A DNA stretch of 64,000 nt from CAYYTU01 sp964474655 (GTDB lineage: Bacteria; Chloroflexota; Anaerolineae; B4-G1), in the NCBI GenBank assembly GCA_964474655.1, contig CAYYTU010000005.1, positions 1-64,000 on the forward strand, written 5' to 3'. Below are positions 1 through 8,941 of the stretch, one piece after another. The first letter of the stretch is position 1; every line of letters starts with the position of its first letter. The notes beneath the pieces are model-generated. The model made no database searches. It was not told where the DNA came from and saw only the letters and a list, made by a program, of their open reading frames with translations. Both the position numbers and the translations under genes were made by a program.

Positions 1-371
1 GGGGGCGCCTGGTCGACGTTCATCCTCAGCGTATCCGAATCAGCGCGTTGCTTTGGTTGGGCGGGTGACGTCGGAGATTCTTCCTGGAACGTCAGCTTGA
101 CCGCTGTGCCCAGGCCGATGACGTTCCCGGGTTCCAGGGTGTGGGGCCCGGTCAGGCGCCTCTTGCCGACAAAGGTGCCATTCGTGCTCCCCAGGTCCTC
201 CAGCACCAGCCACTTGTCTCGGCGGGTGATGTGCGCATGTCGACGCGAAACTTGTGGATGGTTGACGACCACGTCGTTATCCGGGGCTCGTCCCAGCGTG
301 ATACTTTCTTTATTGAGAGGGAACCTCTGGCCCGAATGAGGCCCTTGTGTCACCATCAAGTGGGCTGTCAT
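1..371 (-). CDS. FHA-domain protein (C-terminal end outside window)
   Basis: Reading the minus strand from an ATG at 371 gives an open frame that runs off the left edge. The protein starts MTAHLMVTQGPHSGQ and shows the classic forkhead-associated motifs: a GR in 'ITLGRAPDND', 'VSRRHAHI' and 'LEDLGSTNGTFV' (about residues 30-75), which form the phosphothreonine-binding loops. After about residue 100 the sequence becomes Pro/Ser rich, suggesting a linker to a further domain or a short tail. An AAGGAG ribosome binding site lies 6 bases before the ATG. FHA proteins bind Thr-phosphorylated partners, usually substrates of PknB-type kinases; the partner here is not visible. The fold is clear; the full architecture is unknown because the gene is cut. 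Confidence 0.85.
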   Translation of the reverse strand, partial: MTAHLMVTQGPHSGQRFPLNKESITLGRAPDNDVVVNHPQVSRRHAHITRRDKWLVLEDLGSTNGTFVGKRRLTGPHTLEPGNVIGLGTAVKLTFQEESPTSPAQPKQRADSDTLRMNVDQAP

Positions 372-405
372 AGCCTGCTCCTTGCAGATACTTTCGCTTG
401 AAAGC

Positions 406-434
406 AGTATACGATTTTTGCCTTTGGTTGTCAA
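406..434 (-). promoter_or_regulatory. Sigma-70-type promoter of the FHA gene
   Basis: On the minus strand the -35 box is a perfect TTGACA (429-434) and the -10 is TATACT (406-411), separated by 17 bases. It lies about 35 bases before the start codon at 371 and overlaps the opposing promoter of the dipeptidase gene. Confidence 0.8.
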
Positions 435-455
435 ACAGGCATCTTGTGGTACACT
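428..455 (+). promoter_or_regulatory. Promoter of the dipeptidase-trmD pair
   Basis: TTGTCA (428-433), 16-base spacer, TACACT (450-455), with TGTGG directly before the -10 as an extended -10 element. The start codon at 495 follows about 40 bases later. The -35 box shares bases with that of the opposing promoter, so the two probably compete. Confidence 0.55.
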
Positions 456-494
456 CTATTGATGCTTAGGGATACTTGACGACGGAGTGTGTGA

Positions 495-1550
495 ATGTTC
501 ATCATAGATGCTCACGAGGATATTGCCTGGAACGCGCTCGTTTTGGGACGGGACGTGCGTCGCAGTGCGTTGGAGACCCGTCGCCAGGAGGCGGCGACGG
601 ATATTCCAGAGCGCAGTGGCCTCTGCATGGTGGGGCTGCCGGAGTGGTTGGAGGGAAGGGTTGCCGTTCTGTTTGGGACGATCTTCGTCTCTCCCGCCGG
701 TCAGCATGAAAGTGAACCGGAGCGCTATACTTACTCCAACGCAGAGAAAGCACATACCCTGGGCCAAAAGCAGCTGGACTATTACCATCGCCTGGCGGAT
801 GAGAGTGAGCAAATCACCCTGATCGGTAATCGGGGCGACCTTGAGGACGTCTGGACGGCGTGGGAGGGCCATGCTCCACAGGTGGGGCTGGTGCCGCTGA
901 TGGAGGGCGCCGATCCCATCCGCGAGCCGGCTGAGGCTGAGCTGTGGTTCGAGCGGGGCGTGCGGATCGTGGGGCTTTCCTGGAAGGCCGGGACCCGTTA
1001 CGCCGGCGGGGACGCTGCTCAGCGCCCGTTGACCGACGCTGGGCGCGAGCTGTTGGAGGTGATGGCAGAGCTGGGGCTGGTGCTTGACGTCAGTCACTTG
1101 GCCGAGGAGGCTTTCTTCGAGGCGGTGGATCGCTTTGAGGGGCAAATCATCGCTAGCCACGCCAACCCTCGCGCCCGCGTGCCTGGACCCCGGCACCTTT
1201 CTGACGAGATGATTCGTCGCCTGGCTGGGTGCGGTGGCGTGGTTGGGATTGTGCCATGCAACTATTTTCTGCGGCCTGACTGGCGCAGCGAAGGCGCGAC
1301 GATCCACGATGTGGCAGCGGCCATTGATCACGTCTGTCAGGTGGTGGGTGACGCAGCACACGTTGGCCTGGGGTCCGATTTTGATGGTGGCTTTGGGGCC
1401 GAAAACACCCCAGTGGAGATCGACACCGTCGCTGACCTACAGCTGATCGCTCCAGCGCTCGACGATATGGGCTATGAGGAGGAGCACATCGCTGCCATTA
1501 TGAGTGGCAACTGGCTCTCCGTATTGCAGAGAACACTGCCGAGTACCTAG
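495..1550 (+). CDS. Membrane dipeptidase, peptidase family M19
   Basis: This 351-residue protein matches the renal-dipeptidase family, zinc enzymes of the amidohydrolase fold that cleave dipeptides, including those with a D-residue. Visible ligands are H7 and D9 in 'DAHED', E137 in 'LMEGAD' (bridging Glu), H201 in '[10 protein letters not shown]' and H222 in 'SHANPR'; the C-terminal 'GSDFDG' carries the catalytic Asp. All metal positions are intact, so it should be active. No signal peptide is seen, so a cytoplasmic place is likely. GGAG precedes the ATG by 7 bases. It stands 5 bases before trmD, so the two share a transcript, and it lies just upstream of a peptide importer whose products it could cleave. 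The family call is firm; the substrate is inferred. Confidence 0.9.
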   Translation: MFIIDAHEDIAWNALVLGRDVRRSALETRRQEAATDIPERSGLCMVGLPEWLEGRVAVLFGTIFVSPAGQHESEPERYTYSNAEKAHTLGQKQLDYYHRLADESEQITLIGNRGDLEDVWTAWEGHAPQVGLVPLMEGADPIREPAEAELWFERGVRIVGLSWKAGTRYAGGDAAQRPLTDAGRELLEVMAELGLVLDVSHLAEEAFFEAVDRFEGQIIASHANPRARVPGPRHLSDEMIRRLAGCGGVVGIVPCNYFLRPDWRSEGATIHDVAAAIDHVCQVVGDAAHVGLGSDFDGGFGAENTPVEIDTVADLQLIAPALDDMGYEEEHIAAIMSGNWLSVLQRTLPST

Positions 1551-1555
1551 CACCG

Positions 1556-2287
1556 ATGCGATTTGACGTCTTCACCCTATTTCCGGCTATGTTCGAGAGC
1601 CCGCTGGAGGAAAGCATCCTCAAGCGAGCGCAAGAGGGGGGCCAGCTTTCGGTGGCGCTTCACGATATCCGGGATTATGCTACTGATAAGCACCACGTCA
1701 CCGATGAACCGCCCTACGGCGGCGGGGGGGGAATGGTGATGAAGACAGAACCGATCTTCGACGCCGTGGAGTCGGCTTTGGGGTCCGAAACGGACATACC
1801 GATTATTTTGTTGACCCCGCAGGGACGACTTTTTACCCAGGATATCGCCGTCGAGCTGGCGCAATATCGGCAAGTGGCGATGATTTGTGGGCGGTACGAG
1901 GGGGTTGATGAGCGCGTGCGACAGCACCTGGCGACCGATGAGCTCTCGATCGGCGATTACGTCCTCACCGGCGGCGAGCTGCCCGCGCTGGTCATCATCG
2001 ACGCCGTGACTCGCTTGCTGCCAGGGGTGCTGGGCGACCCCACGGCTACCGTCGAAGATTCCCACGCCCAGGGCCTATTGGAAGGGCCCCATTACACTCG
2101 CCCGCAAAACTTCCGCGGCTGGGAAGTACCGTCGATACTCCTCTCTGGCGACCACGGCGCCGTCGCTCGCTGGCGACGTGAGCAGGCCCTTCGTCGCACA
2201 TTTGAGCGCCGACCTGACCTGCTGGCTGGGGCTGATCTGACCGCTCGCGATCGTGAGATTCTGGCCCGTTGGCTTGAGGAGGAGTGA
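1556..2287 (+). CDS. trmD: tRNA (guanine-N1-)-methyltransferase
   Basis: TrmD transfers a methyl group from S-adenosylmethionine to N1 of G37 in tRNAs that read CNN codons, preventing +1 frameshifts. The 243-residue protein begins '[13 protein letters not shown]', has the glycine-rich '[13 protein letters not shown]' (about residue 55), the trefoil-knot motifs '[12 protein letters not shown]' and '[14 protein letters not shown]', and the '[10 protein letters not shown]' segment, all diagnostic. The length is normal. The usual neighbours rpsP, rimM and rplS are absent; the gene follows a dipeptidase by 5 bases and must depend on that gene's promoter. There is no clear terminator behind it. Confidence 0.97.
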   Translation: MRFDVFTLFPAMFESPLEESILKRAQEGGQLSVALHDIRDYATDKHHVTDEPPYGGGGGMVMKTEPIFDAVESALGSETDIPIILLTPQGRLFTQDIAVELAQYRQVAMICGRYEGVDERVRQHLATDELSIGDYVLTGGELPALVIIDAVTRLLPGVLGDPTATVEDSHAQGLLEGPHYTRPQNFRGWEVPSILLSGDHGAVARWRREQALRRTFERRPDLLAGADLTARDREILARWLEEE

Positions 2288-2350
2288 TACGCGTGATGAG
2301 CAAGGCCGTTGGTCGGAGAAGAGCCTCAGATTAGCCCTTGCGGAGTTGTT

Positions 2351-2379
2351 TTGCTAATTTCCGTTCGGCATGCTATAAT
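2351..2379 (+). promoter_or_regulatory. Promoter of the oligopeptide importer operon
   Basis: TTGCTA (2351-2356), a 17-base spacer and a perfect TATAAT (2374-2379) with TG one base upstream of the -10. It gives a leader of about 130 bases before the first ATPase gene at 2519. Confidence 0.8.
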
Positions 2380-2408
2380 CCTACTGAAATTTTGCCATCT
2401 TGCAGTAA

Positions 2409-2451
2409 AGGCCCCACTCTGTTTGGATCAGAGGAATTGCTGAAGAGGCCT
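2409..2451 (+). other. Nested stem in the importer leader
   Basis: Outer arms AGGCC (2409-2413) and GGCCT (2447-2451) enclose an inner 5-bp hairpin CTCTG/CAGAG (2417-2421, 2429-2433). There is no T-run, so it is not a terminator. It may affect leader folding; no known riboswitch class is recognised. Confidence 0.3.
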
Positions 2452-2518
2452 AAACCATACGTCAGTAAGTGGTAAGATGTGAGATAATTAATTTGGTACT
2501 TTATCCAAGGGGTGTTAA

Positions 2519-3538
2519 ATGGTTGATCCTCAAAGTGGTCGAGATGGGAATATCCTGCTCGACGTTAGAGACCTCAAGACGCGCTTCTACACCGACGATG
2601 GCGTCGTCCACGCCGTCAACGGTGTTTCCTATACCCTTAATGAGGGGGAAACACTGGGCGTGGTGGGGGAGAGCGGCTGTGGTAAGACAGTACACGCGCT
2701 CTCCATTATGCGTTTGGTACCGAGCCCGCCGGGCAAAATTGAGAATGGAGAGGTGTGGTTCGGGGATCGGGACCTGCTGGAGATGAAAGAGCGATCAATG
2801 CGCCACATCCGTGGGGCCGATATCGCTATGGTCTTCCAGGATCCGATGACCTCCCTCAACCCGGTCTTGACCGTGGGGTTTCAGATTGCGGAGGCCCTGA
2901 AACTCCATCAAGGGATGGGCGATCAAGCAGCATTGGAACGATCAGCGGAGTTGTTGATGATGGTGGGGATTCCAGAAGCGCGTCAGCGTCTGGACGACTA
3001 TCCTCACCAATTTTCTGGCGGTATGCGCCAGCGCGCGATGATCGCGATGGCGCTTTCCTGTAACCCGCAGTTGCTCATTGCCGATGAGCCTACCACAGCT
3101 CTGGATGTGACCGTCCAGGCCCAGATTGTGGACCTGGTCAATCGGCTCCAGGATCGAATAGGGATGGCGGTGATGTGGATCACACACGACCTGGGCGTGG
3201 TGGCCAGCATAGCCGAGACGGTGAACGTGATGTACGCGGGTTATATTGTGGAGCGCGGGCCAGTGAAGCAAATTTATGGTGCGCCGCGTCATCCCTATAC
3301 GATTGGTTTGTTGAAGTCGCTTCCTCGTCTGGACGAGTCTCCCGGCACCAAACTGGCCTCTATTCCGGGTCTGCCCCCCGATTTGATTGATCTGCCGGAG
3401 GGCTGTCCATTTGCAGCTCGATGCGACTATACACAGGACCAATGTCTAGAGGTGACGCCTCCATTGGAAGAAACCGATAACGATAATCACACCGTGGCCT
3501 GCTGGCGGTGGGAGTATGTGGCGGGGAGGACAGAGTAA
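2519..3538 (+). CDS. Oligopeptide/dipeptide ABC importer ATPase (DppD/OppD-like)
   Basis: A 339-residue cytoplasmic ATPase of a peptide importer. It shows Walker A 'GESGCGKT' (about residue 50), the Q-loop '[11 protein letters not shown]', the signature 'FSGGMRQR', Walker B 'LLIADEPT' and the H-loop 'WITHDLG'. The C-terminal extension '[14 protein letters not shown]...C' with four Cys is the oligo_HPY domain typical of Opp/Dpp ATPases, where these Cys may bind an iron-sulfur cluster. AAGGGG precedes the ATG. The stop overlaps the start of the next ATPase by one base (TAATG), so the two are translationally coupled and probably form a heterodimer under permeases encoded further downstream. Confidence 0.95.
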   Translation: MVDPQSGRDGNILLDVRDLKTRFYTDDGVVHAVNGVSYTLNEGETLGVVGESGCGKTVHALSIMRLVPSPPGKIENGEVWFGDRDLLEMKERSMRHIRGADIAMVFQDPMTSLNPVLTVGFQIAEALKLHQGMGDQAALERSAELLMMVGIPEARQRLDDYPHQFSGGMRQRAMIAMALSCNPQLLIADEPTTALDVTVQAQIVDLVNRLQDRIGMAVMWITHDLGVVASIAETVNVMYAGYIVERGPVKQIYGAPRHPYTIGLLKSLPRLDESPGTKLASIPGLPPDLIDLPEGCPFAARCDYTQDQCLEVTPPLEETDNDNHTVACWRWEYVAGRTE

Positions 3539-4527
3539 TGGCGGCTGAGCGAGATCCCTTAGTTAAAGTTCGTAGACTTAAGAAGTATTTCCCCATCACC
3601 CGTGGTATCTTTCAGCGCCATGTGGGTGACGTCAAGGCAGTAGATGACGTCAGTTTTGACATTTACAAAGGAGAGACGTTAGGCCTGGTTGGGGAGACGG
3701 GGAGCGGCAAGACGACGGTGGGCCGGACGATTCTGCGACTCTATGAGCCGACCGAAGGGGAGATAATTTTCGATGGAACCGGCCTGAGGGGGCTCTCAAG
3801 CGGCGAGATGCGTCGCATACGCCGTCAGATGCAGATCATATTCCAGGATCCCTACGCCTCGCTCAACCCGCGTATGACGGTGGGCGGCATTGTCGGGGAG
3901 CCATTGGAGGTACACCGGGTTGCTCGCGGGAAGAAGAAGCGGGAGCGTGTGCAGGAATTGCTCAGGCTGGTAGGCCTCAATCCCTATTTCGTGAACCGTT
4001 ATCCCCACGAGTTCTCAGGTGGTCAGCAGCAGCGCATTGGCGTTGCGCGTGCATTGGCCTTGAACCCCGACCTGATTGTCTGCGATGAGCCCATCTCGGC
4101 TCTAGACGTCTCGATCCAGGCCCAAGTGGTCAACTTGCTGGAGGATTTGCAGGATCGGCTGGGATTGACTTACCTGTTCATCGCTCACGACTTGAGCATG
4201 GTGCGCCACATCAGCGATCGAGTCGCCGTGATGTACCTGGGCAAGATTATGGAGCTGGCGAGTCGGGATGAGATCTATACGACGCCGCTCCATCCTTACA
4301 CCCAGGCGTTGATGTCGGCGGTGCCGGTTCCCGATCCCGTGGTCGAGGAAAAACGCCAGCGCATTATCCTGGAAGGGGATATTCCCAGTCCAGCCGACCC
4401 GCCGGTGGGATGTAACTTCCATACCCGTTGCCCCAAAGCGATAGATATCTGCTCCGAGGCAGAACCGGAGTTCATCGAAGTGAGACCGGGTCACTTTTGC
4501 GCCTGTCACCTGGTAGAACCAGAATAG
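3538..4527 (+). CDS. Oligopeptide/dipeptide ABC importer ATPase (DppF/OppF-like)
   Basis: The second ATPase of the importer, 329 residues from the ATG overlapping the previous stop; GGGGAGG lies just upstream, which favours this start over an in-frame GTG 30 bases earlier. It has Walker A 'GETGSGKT', Q-loop '[11 protein letters not shown]', signature 'FSGGQQQR', Walker B '[12 protein letters not shown]' and 'IAHDLS'. The C-terminal '[15 protein letters not shown]...C' extension again places it with Opp/Dpp proteins; the substitution ISALD for TSALD is common in the F-type subunit. It would pair with the DppD-like protein to power dppB/dppC (6835-8768) and possibly also the fused permease at 10824, which has no ATPase of its own. 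Confidence 0.95.
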   Translation: MAAERDPLVKVRRLKKYFPITRGIFQRHVGDVKAVDDVSFDIYKGETLGLVGETGSGKTTVGRTILRLYEPTEGEIIFDGTGLRGLSSGEMRRIRRQMQIIFQDPYASLNPRMTVGGIVGEPLEVHRVARGKKKRERVQELLRLVGLNPYFVNRYPHEFSGGQQQRIGVARALALNPDLIVCDEPISALDVSIQAQVVNLLEDLQDRLGLTYLFIAHDLSMVRHISDRVAVMYLGKIMELASRDEIYTTPLHPYTQALMSAVPVPDPVVEEKRQRIILEGDIPSPADPPVGCNFHTRCPKAIDICSEAEPEFIEVRPGHFCACHLVEPE

Positions 4528-4581
4528 GCCGCTCGGCGCCCGGTGGCTTACACATTTTCGCGTCTAGGGAAAGGAGGTGAT

Positions 4582-4677
4582 GTGCGGAGGAGAATAGCGA
4601 AAAGACCCAGACAGATCAATCTAGTGGTACAAGTAACGTTTGACATAGCATTACCATATAGGAGGAGAAATGCTTAA
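4582..4677 (+). CDS. Possible 31-residue leader peptide before the binding protein
   Basis: A GTG at 4582 sits directly behind AAAGGAGGTGAT (4570-4581), a match to the full anti-Shine-Dalgarno sequence. The frame encodes VRRRIAKRPRQINLV and onward, very basic, and ends at TAA (4675-4677), overlapping the ATG of the substrate-binding protein. The spacing from SD core to GTG is short and no homologue is recognised. It could couple translation to the next gene or be a fortuitous ORF behind a stray SD. Confidence 0.3.
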   Translation: MRRRIAKRPRQINLVVQVTFDIALPYRRRNA

Positions 4678-6505
4678 TAAGAAGCTGTATGTTCTGATGG
4701 CGATCGCGATGGTCGTCAGCACCCTGTTGGCTGCATGTGGGCAGCCGGCGTCCGAAGAGGTCGAGGTCACCAGGGTCGTGGAGAAGGAAGGCGAGACCGT
4801 GGTAGAGACCGCGGTCGTCACCGCCACCCCCGAGCCCGAACCAGAAGAGCCAGTGACGCTCAACTGGAACCTGGGCACTGAGCCGCCGGAGGTTGACCCC
4901 GCGCTGTCAACGGACACCACCTCCGTTCAGGTCGATGAGGCGCTTTTCCTGGGCCTGACCGACTTCGACGACGAGACCAGTGAGGTAATCCCCGAGCTGG
5001 CCACTGATTGGGAAAGCAACGACGATCTCACGGTCTGGACGTTCTATATGCGCGACGACGTGCCTTGGGTGAAGCACAATCCCGGCACAGGCGAGCCCGA
5101 GGTGGTTGAGGATGAAGAAGGTAACCCCGAGATGGTTACCGCTCACGACGTCGAGTATGCCGTGAAGCGCACGCTCAACCCGGAGACCGGTTCCGACTAC
5201 GCCTACGTGCTCTACCTCATTGAGGGGGCACAGGACTTCAACACTGGCGAGGAAACGGATGCGGACACGGTCGGCGTTGAGGCGCTGGACGACTACACGG
5301 TTCAGTTCACACTGACGAAGGCTGCTCCTTACTTCCCCGCCATCGCCAGTATGTGGGTCGCCCGCCCGGTCTACCAGCCGGTTGTCGAGGAGTGGGGCGA
5401 GCGTTGGGTCGAGCCCGGCTTCATCGTCACTAACGGGCCTTACGTGATGTCCGAGTGGGCTCACCAGGATCATATGGTCTTCCTGAAGAACCCGCACTAC
5501 TACGACGCCGACTCCGTGCAGATCGAGAAGGTTCACGCCGTTATGGTCACCTCTGAGACCACGGCGATGGCGATGTACGAGAACAACGAGCTCGATGAGA
5601 ACCACAACCCGCCGCTTGAGGAAATGGATCGCATCCGGGAGGACCCCGAACTCAGCGAGCAGCTCTACATCGCGCCTGATCTCTGCACCTACTACTACGG
5701 CTTCACCAACAACAAGCCGCCGATGGATGACCCTCTGGTTCGCAAGGCGTTCTCAGCGGCCATCGACCGCCAGAGCTTGATCGACAACGTGATCAAGGGT
5801 GGGCAGCTGCCGGCCAACACCTTCGCGCCCGAGGGCATTTTCGGCAACGCCGCGCAGGACCCGGACATCGCTCCGTGGGCTCTGGACGCCGAGATGGGGC
5901 AGGAAATGGCGCAGGAGTGGCTGGCTGAAGCCGGCTATCCCGATGGCGAGGGCTTCCCCTCCGTGACGTTGATGCACAACACCAGCGAGGGACATCGCTC
6001 CATCGCCGAGGCTATCGCCTCGATGTGGAATGAAACCCTGGGCGTTGAGGTCGAGATCCAGAACCAGGAGTGGGGCGTCTACCTGGAGACCATCCAGGCT
6101 TCTACTCCGCTGGAGGAGGTCCCGCACGTCTGGCGCCTGGGTTGGTGTGCTGACTACCCCGACCAGAACAACTGGGTCCACGAGGTCTTCAACGCCGAGG
6201 AAGGCGCGAACCGCCTCCGCCGCAACTGCGTGGATGAGACTTGCACCGAGGTCGAGCCCAGCGAATTCGACGAACTAACGTCGCAAGCTGCTATGACCAC
6301 GGACTCCGAGGAGCGCAAGGAACTCTATCGCGAGGCCGAGCGCATCTTGGTCGAGGAAGAGGCCGCCTACGCTCCGATCTACTACTACACCCGTGTGGTG
6401 CTGAACAAGCCCTGGCTAGAACGCTCCTATCAGGCGCTTGGCGGTGAGCACTGGGATCTGTGGACGCTCGACTGGGAGGCCAAGCAGGAAGCTCTTGGTA
6501 ACTAG
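4670..6505 (+). CDS. Oligopeptide-binding lipoprotein (SBP family 5)
   Basis: The 611-residue protein has a lipoprotein signal peptide ending 'STLLAAC' with C23 as the lipidated Cys, then an acidic Glu/Val/Pro/Thr linker to about residue 60, then a full SBP_bac_5 domain ('EPPEVDPALSTD', 'VTAHDVEYAVKRTLNP', 'NGPYVMSEWAHQD', 'NPHYYD', 'VRKAFSAAIDRQSLID'). It would sit on the outer face of the cell membrane and deliver peptides to dppB/dppC. AGGAGGAG lies 5 bases before the ATG. A strong hairpin follows the gene, which usually lets the binding protein be made in excess over the permeases. Peptide as ligand is inferred from family and operon; nickel or sugar ligands are known in the same family. 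Confidence 0.93.
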   Translation: MLNKKLYVLMAIAMVVSTLLAACGQPASEEVEVTRVVEKEGETVVETAVVTATPEPEPEEPVTLNWNLGTEPPEVDPALSTDTTSVQVDEALFLGLTDFDDETSEVIPELATDWESNDDLTVWTFYMRDDVPWVKHNPGTGEPEVVEDEEGNPEMVTAHDVEYAVKRTLNPETGSDYAYVLYLIEGAQDFNTGEETDADTVGVEALDDYTVQFTLTKAAPYFPAIASMWVARPVYQPVVEEWGERWVEPGFIVTNGPYVMSEWAHQDHMVFLKNPHYYDADSVQIEKVHAVMVTSETTAMAMYENNELDENHNPPLEEMDRIREDPELSEQLYIAPDLCTYYYGFTNNKPPMDDPLVRKAFSAAIDRQSLIDNVIKGGQLPANTFAPEGIFGNAAQDPDIAPWALDAEMGQEMAQEWLAEAGYPDGEGFPSVTLMHNTSEGHRSIAEAIASMWNETLGVEVEIQNQEWGVYLETIQASTPLEEVPHVWRLGWCADYPDQNNWVHEVFNAEEGANRLRRNCVDETCTEVEPSEFDELTSQAAMTTDSEERKELYREAERILVEEEAAYAPIYYYTRVVLNKPWLERSYQALGGEHWDLWTLDWEAKQEALGN

Positions 6506-6544
6506 ACTAGTCGTTAGTCAGAACCAGTAGAATCGAGTAACGTG

Positions 6545-6591
6545 CCCATGCAGCCTTCAATCTTTCGTCTCATAGGAGAAGGCTGCATGGG
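6545..6591 (+). terminator. Strong intra-operon hairpin after the binding-protein gene
   Basis: CCCATGCAGCCTTC (6545-6558) pairs perfectly over 14 bp with 6578-6591 around a 19-base loop; TTTCTGTCTCT follows. The broken T-run fits a partial terminator or a 3' stabilising hairpin separating the abundant binding-protein mRNA from the permease message. Confidence 0.65.
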
Positions 6592-6614
6592 TTTCTGTCT
6601 CTAAGTTCGTCTGT

Positions 6615-6642
6615 CACCGCCTCAGAAGTAATCTGGGCGGTG
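6615..6642 (+). terminator. Second hairpin in the same intergenic stretch
   Basis: CACCGCC (6615-6621) pairs with GGCGGTG (6636-6642), continued by CAGA/TCTG with one bulged T. The tail GATCGTTTT is only weakly U-rich. The stretch 6506-6834 holds these two hairpins and no convincing gene. Confidence 0.45.
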
Positions 6643-6834
6643 GATCGTTTTCATCTCCAGTGAAGTCTCGTCGGAACGTGACTGGGGTGTTGAATGTAAG
6701 CATTTGGCCCTTTGAAATTCGGGTGGGCGGTGCCCAGGGCAGAGGTCATGTGGGTGTAGAATTGCTTCAGCCCGGATGTGGCGAGTGCCACACGAGTTCG
6801 AAGGGCGGTGTAGATCGAGTTTGTTGGAGGGGAT

Positions 6835-7758
6835 ATGATTCAGTATATCGTCCGCCGTCTTTTGCAGTTTATCCCGGTGCTCCTGGCGGTGACTATTTTT
6901 ACGTTTGTCCTGGTACGAGCCATTCCCGGTGGCCCTTTTGATCGGGTTGGAGATAAGTCATTGCCGCCAGAAATCGTGGCAAATCTGGAGGCGAAATACG
7001 ATCTAGATAAGCCTATATGGCAGCAGTATTTAAGTTTTCTTTGGGATCTGTTACATTTCGATTTGGGGCCCTCGTTTGCCTACCGCACCCGGACTGTGAA
7101 TGAAATTATCGCTCAGGCCTTGCCGGTTTCTGCGCAGCTGGGGGCTATGTCGGTCGTGCTCGCCTTGGTCATCGGCATTCCAGCTGGGTGTGTGGCGGCT
7201 CTTAAGCACAACACCTCTTTGGACTACACAGCTACTTTCATCGCTATTGTGGCCCAATCTATTCCTAATATCGTGTTGGGCCCAGTTCTGATCTGGGTCT
7301 TTGCTTTGAATCTGGGCTGGTTCCCGGTCGCCAGGTGGGAGGGGCCGAGGTATTGGGTCTTGCCGGTCTTCACGTTGGGAACCGCTTACTCGGCTGGTGT
7401 TGCCCGCCTGACGCGGGGCAGTTTGCTGGAGGTGCTGCGAGAGAACTACATCCGTACAGCTCGCGCCAAGGGGCTGCGCGAGATGATCGTGGTGGCGCGG
7501 CACGCATTGAAGAACGCTATGATTCCAGTCATCACCTATCTGGGGCCCATCCTGGCTGCGGTTCTGACGGGTACCTTCGTGGTGGAGATGATCTTTGGCG
7601 TTCCTGGATTGGGGAGGCACTTTATTGAGAGCGTCGGCAACCGCGATTATCCGTTGGTGGTGGGGACGGCGTTGTTGTACGCGGTCTTGTTGGTCACTGC
7701 TAATTTGTTCGTGGACATCACCTATGCCTGGTTGGATCCGCGCATTCGTTACGAGTAG
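6835..7758 (+). CDS. Peptide ABC importer permease (DppB-like)
   Basis: A 307-residue inner-membrane permease beginning 'MIQYIVRRLLQFIPVLLAVTIF', the standard DppB N-terminus, with about six membrane spans. The EAA loop that docks on the ATPases is 'YIRTARAKGLREMIVVARHALKNAMIP' with the conserved Gly in ARAKG. The C-terminus 'DITYAWLDPRIRY' is also typical. GGAGGGG precedes the ATG by 3-4 bases. Together with the next gene it forms the channel of the importer whose ATPases and binding protein lie upstream. Length and motifs are normal. Confidence 0.95.
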   Translation: MIQYIVRRLLQFIPVLLAVTIFTFVLVRAIPGGPFDRVGDKSLPPEIVANLEAKYDLDKPIWQQYLSFLWDLLHFDLGPSFAYRTRTVNEIIAQALPVSAQLGAMSVVLALVIGIPAGCVAALKHNTSLDYTATFIAIVAQSIPNIVLGPVLIWVFALNLGWFPVARWEGPRYWVLPVFTLGTAYSAGVARLTRGSLLEVLRENYIRTARAKGLREMIVVARHALKNAMIPVITYLGPILAAVLTGTFVVEMIFGVPGLGRHFIESVGNRDYPLVVGTALLYAVLLVTANLFVDITYAWLDPRIRYE

Positions 7759-7799
7759 AGTGGAGCAGACGTTCGTTGTTGGAGGGAGTGTGGACGAGT

Positions 7800-8768
7800 A
7801 TGACGAAAGAAACCAATAAACGCAAAACAGGGGTATCTTCAGGCTTGTCGCGTAAGCCGCGGAGTCCGATGCAGGATGCTTTCCGCATGTTTCTTAAGAA
7901 CAAGGTCGCCGTGGCAAGTGGTATCTTCCTTATTCTGCTGACGCTAGTGGCTGTATTTGCTCCATATGTTACGCCAGAAGGCATTGACGAACAGAAGCTG
8001 AAGGATAACTATATGGAGCCGGGGGAGAAGTATCTCCTGGGCGCTGATCAGTTTGGGCGGGATATCCTTAGCCGGGTGATCTTTGGGACGCGGGTTTCCC
8101 TTTCGGTGGCCTTTGCCGCTGCTACGGTTAGTTTGATTATCGGGGTAACTTACGGCCTGGTGGCGGGCTACGTGGGCGGGCTGGTCGATAATGTTATGAT
8201 GCGCATTGTCGATATCATCTACGGCTTTCCCTTTTTGATCTTCGTGATCTTGCTGCAGGTCTACTTTAAGGCCGTAGCTGCAAGAGGGGAAGGAGGGTTT
8301 GCAGCTCCTTTGGTCGCCTTGGACAAGAGTCTAGGGGGGATGTTCTTCATCTTCGTTGCCATTGGGGCTTTTTATTGGATCGACCGCGCCCGCATTGCAC
8401 GAGGGCAGACGCTTTCTTACAAGGAGAAGGAATTCGTCATGGCGGCGCGTAGCATTGGGGCTACAGACACCCAGATTATCTTCCGGCACCTGTTGCCAAA
8501 TATCTTGGGGCCTTGCATCATCGCCGAGACGATGGCTATTCCCGGGTATATTTTCACGGAAGCCTTTCTGAGCTTCATTGGCCTGGGAGTCAACGCTCCC
8601 ACGCCCAGCTGGGGTATGATGGTCAACAATGCCCAGCGGGCGATGCGAGCCCATCCACACGTGCTGTGGCCGCCGGCCTTCGCGTTGACGATCACCACGC
8701 TGGCCTTTAACTTCCTGGGCGATGGGTTGCGCGATGCCTTTGACCCACGTTTGAAAGGGACGACGTAG
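7800..8768 (+). CDS. Peptide ABC importer permease (DppC-like)
   Basis: The partner permease, 322 residues from the ATG at 7800. An in-frame TTG at 7776 lies ahead of the GGAGGG (7781-7786) and cannot use it, so the later start is preferred although its spacing is 13 bases. It shows 'LLGADQFGRDILSRVIFGTRVSL', the DppC hallmark, six spans, and the EAA loop 'FVMAARSIGATDTQIIFRHLLPN', and ends 'FLGDGLRDAFDPRLK'. An insert at about residues 165-190 ('AARGEGGFAAPLVALDKS') lengthens one periplasmic loop, as in several Gram-positive and Chloroflexota homologues. It closes the operon; a terminator follows. Confidence 0.94.
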   Translation: MTKETNKRKTGVSSGLSRKPRSPMQDAFRMFLKNKVAVASGIFLILLTLVAVFAPYVTPEGIDEQKLKDNYMEPGEKYLLGADQFGRDILSRVIFGTRVSLSVAFAAATVSLIIGVTYGLVAGYVGGLVDNVMMRIVDIIYGFPFLIFVILLQVYFKAVAARGEGGFAAPLVALDKSLGGMFFIFVAIGAFYWIDRARIARGQTLSYKEKEFVMAARSIGATDTQIIFRHLLPNILGPCIIAETMAIPGYIFTEAFLSFIGLGVNAPTPSWGMMVNNAQRAMRAHPHVLWPPAFALTITTLAFNFLGDGLRDAFDPRLKGTT

Positions 8769-8868
8769 TTTAGCCTTCGTGGAGAGCTCTCATATCGCGT
8801 TCAACTGCGATGCATACAAGTGTGTTGGCGCACCTATGACAAATATGTGAAACGTCAATCTGTATGCT

Positions 8869-8898
8869 AAAGGCCTGGCAAAAAACCGCCAGGCCTTT
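8869..8898 (+). terminator. Rho-independent terminator of the importer operon
   Basis: AAAGGCCTGGC (8869-8879) and GCCAGGCCTTT (8888-8898) form an 11-bp stem with an A-rich 8-base loop and a short T tail. It lies between convergent genes and could also serve the lipoprotein gene on the minus strand, less well. Confidence 0.85.
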
Positions 8899-8941
8899 TC
8901 ATTGTCAAGAGGCTCAATCACTTGAGGTTCACATTGGCGAG

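Noticed and set aside
456..1361. Long minus-strand frame opposite the dipeptidase gene
   Set aside because: It is the complement of a clearly conserved protein; the GC-rich third positions keep the opposite frame open.
4639..4664. TTGACA just before the first binding protein as a promoter
   Set aside because: The next -10-like TATAGG is only 11 bases away, and no -10 fits at 16-18 bases before the start codon.
6660..6941. 93-codon ORF between binding protein and DppB gene
   Set aside because: Overlaps the DppB start by 100 bases in another frame and has no SD or similarity.
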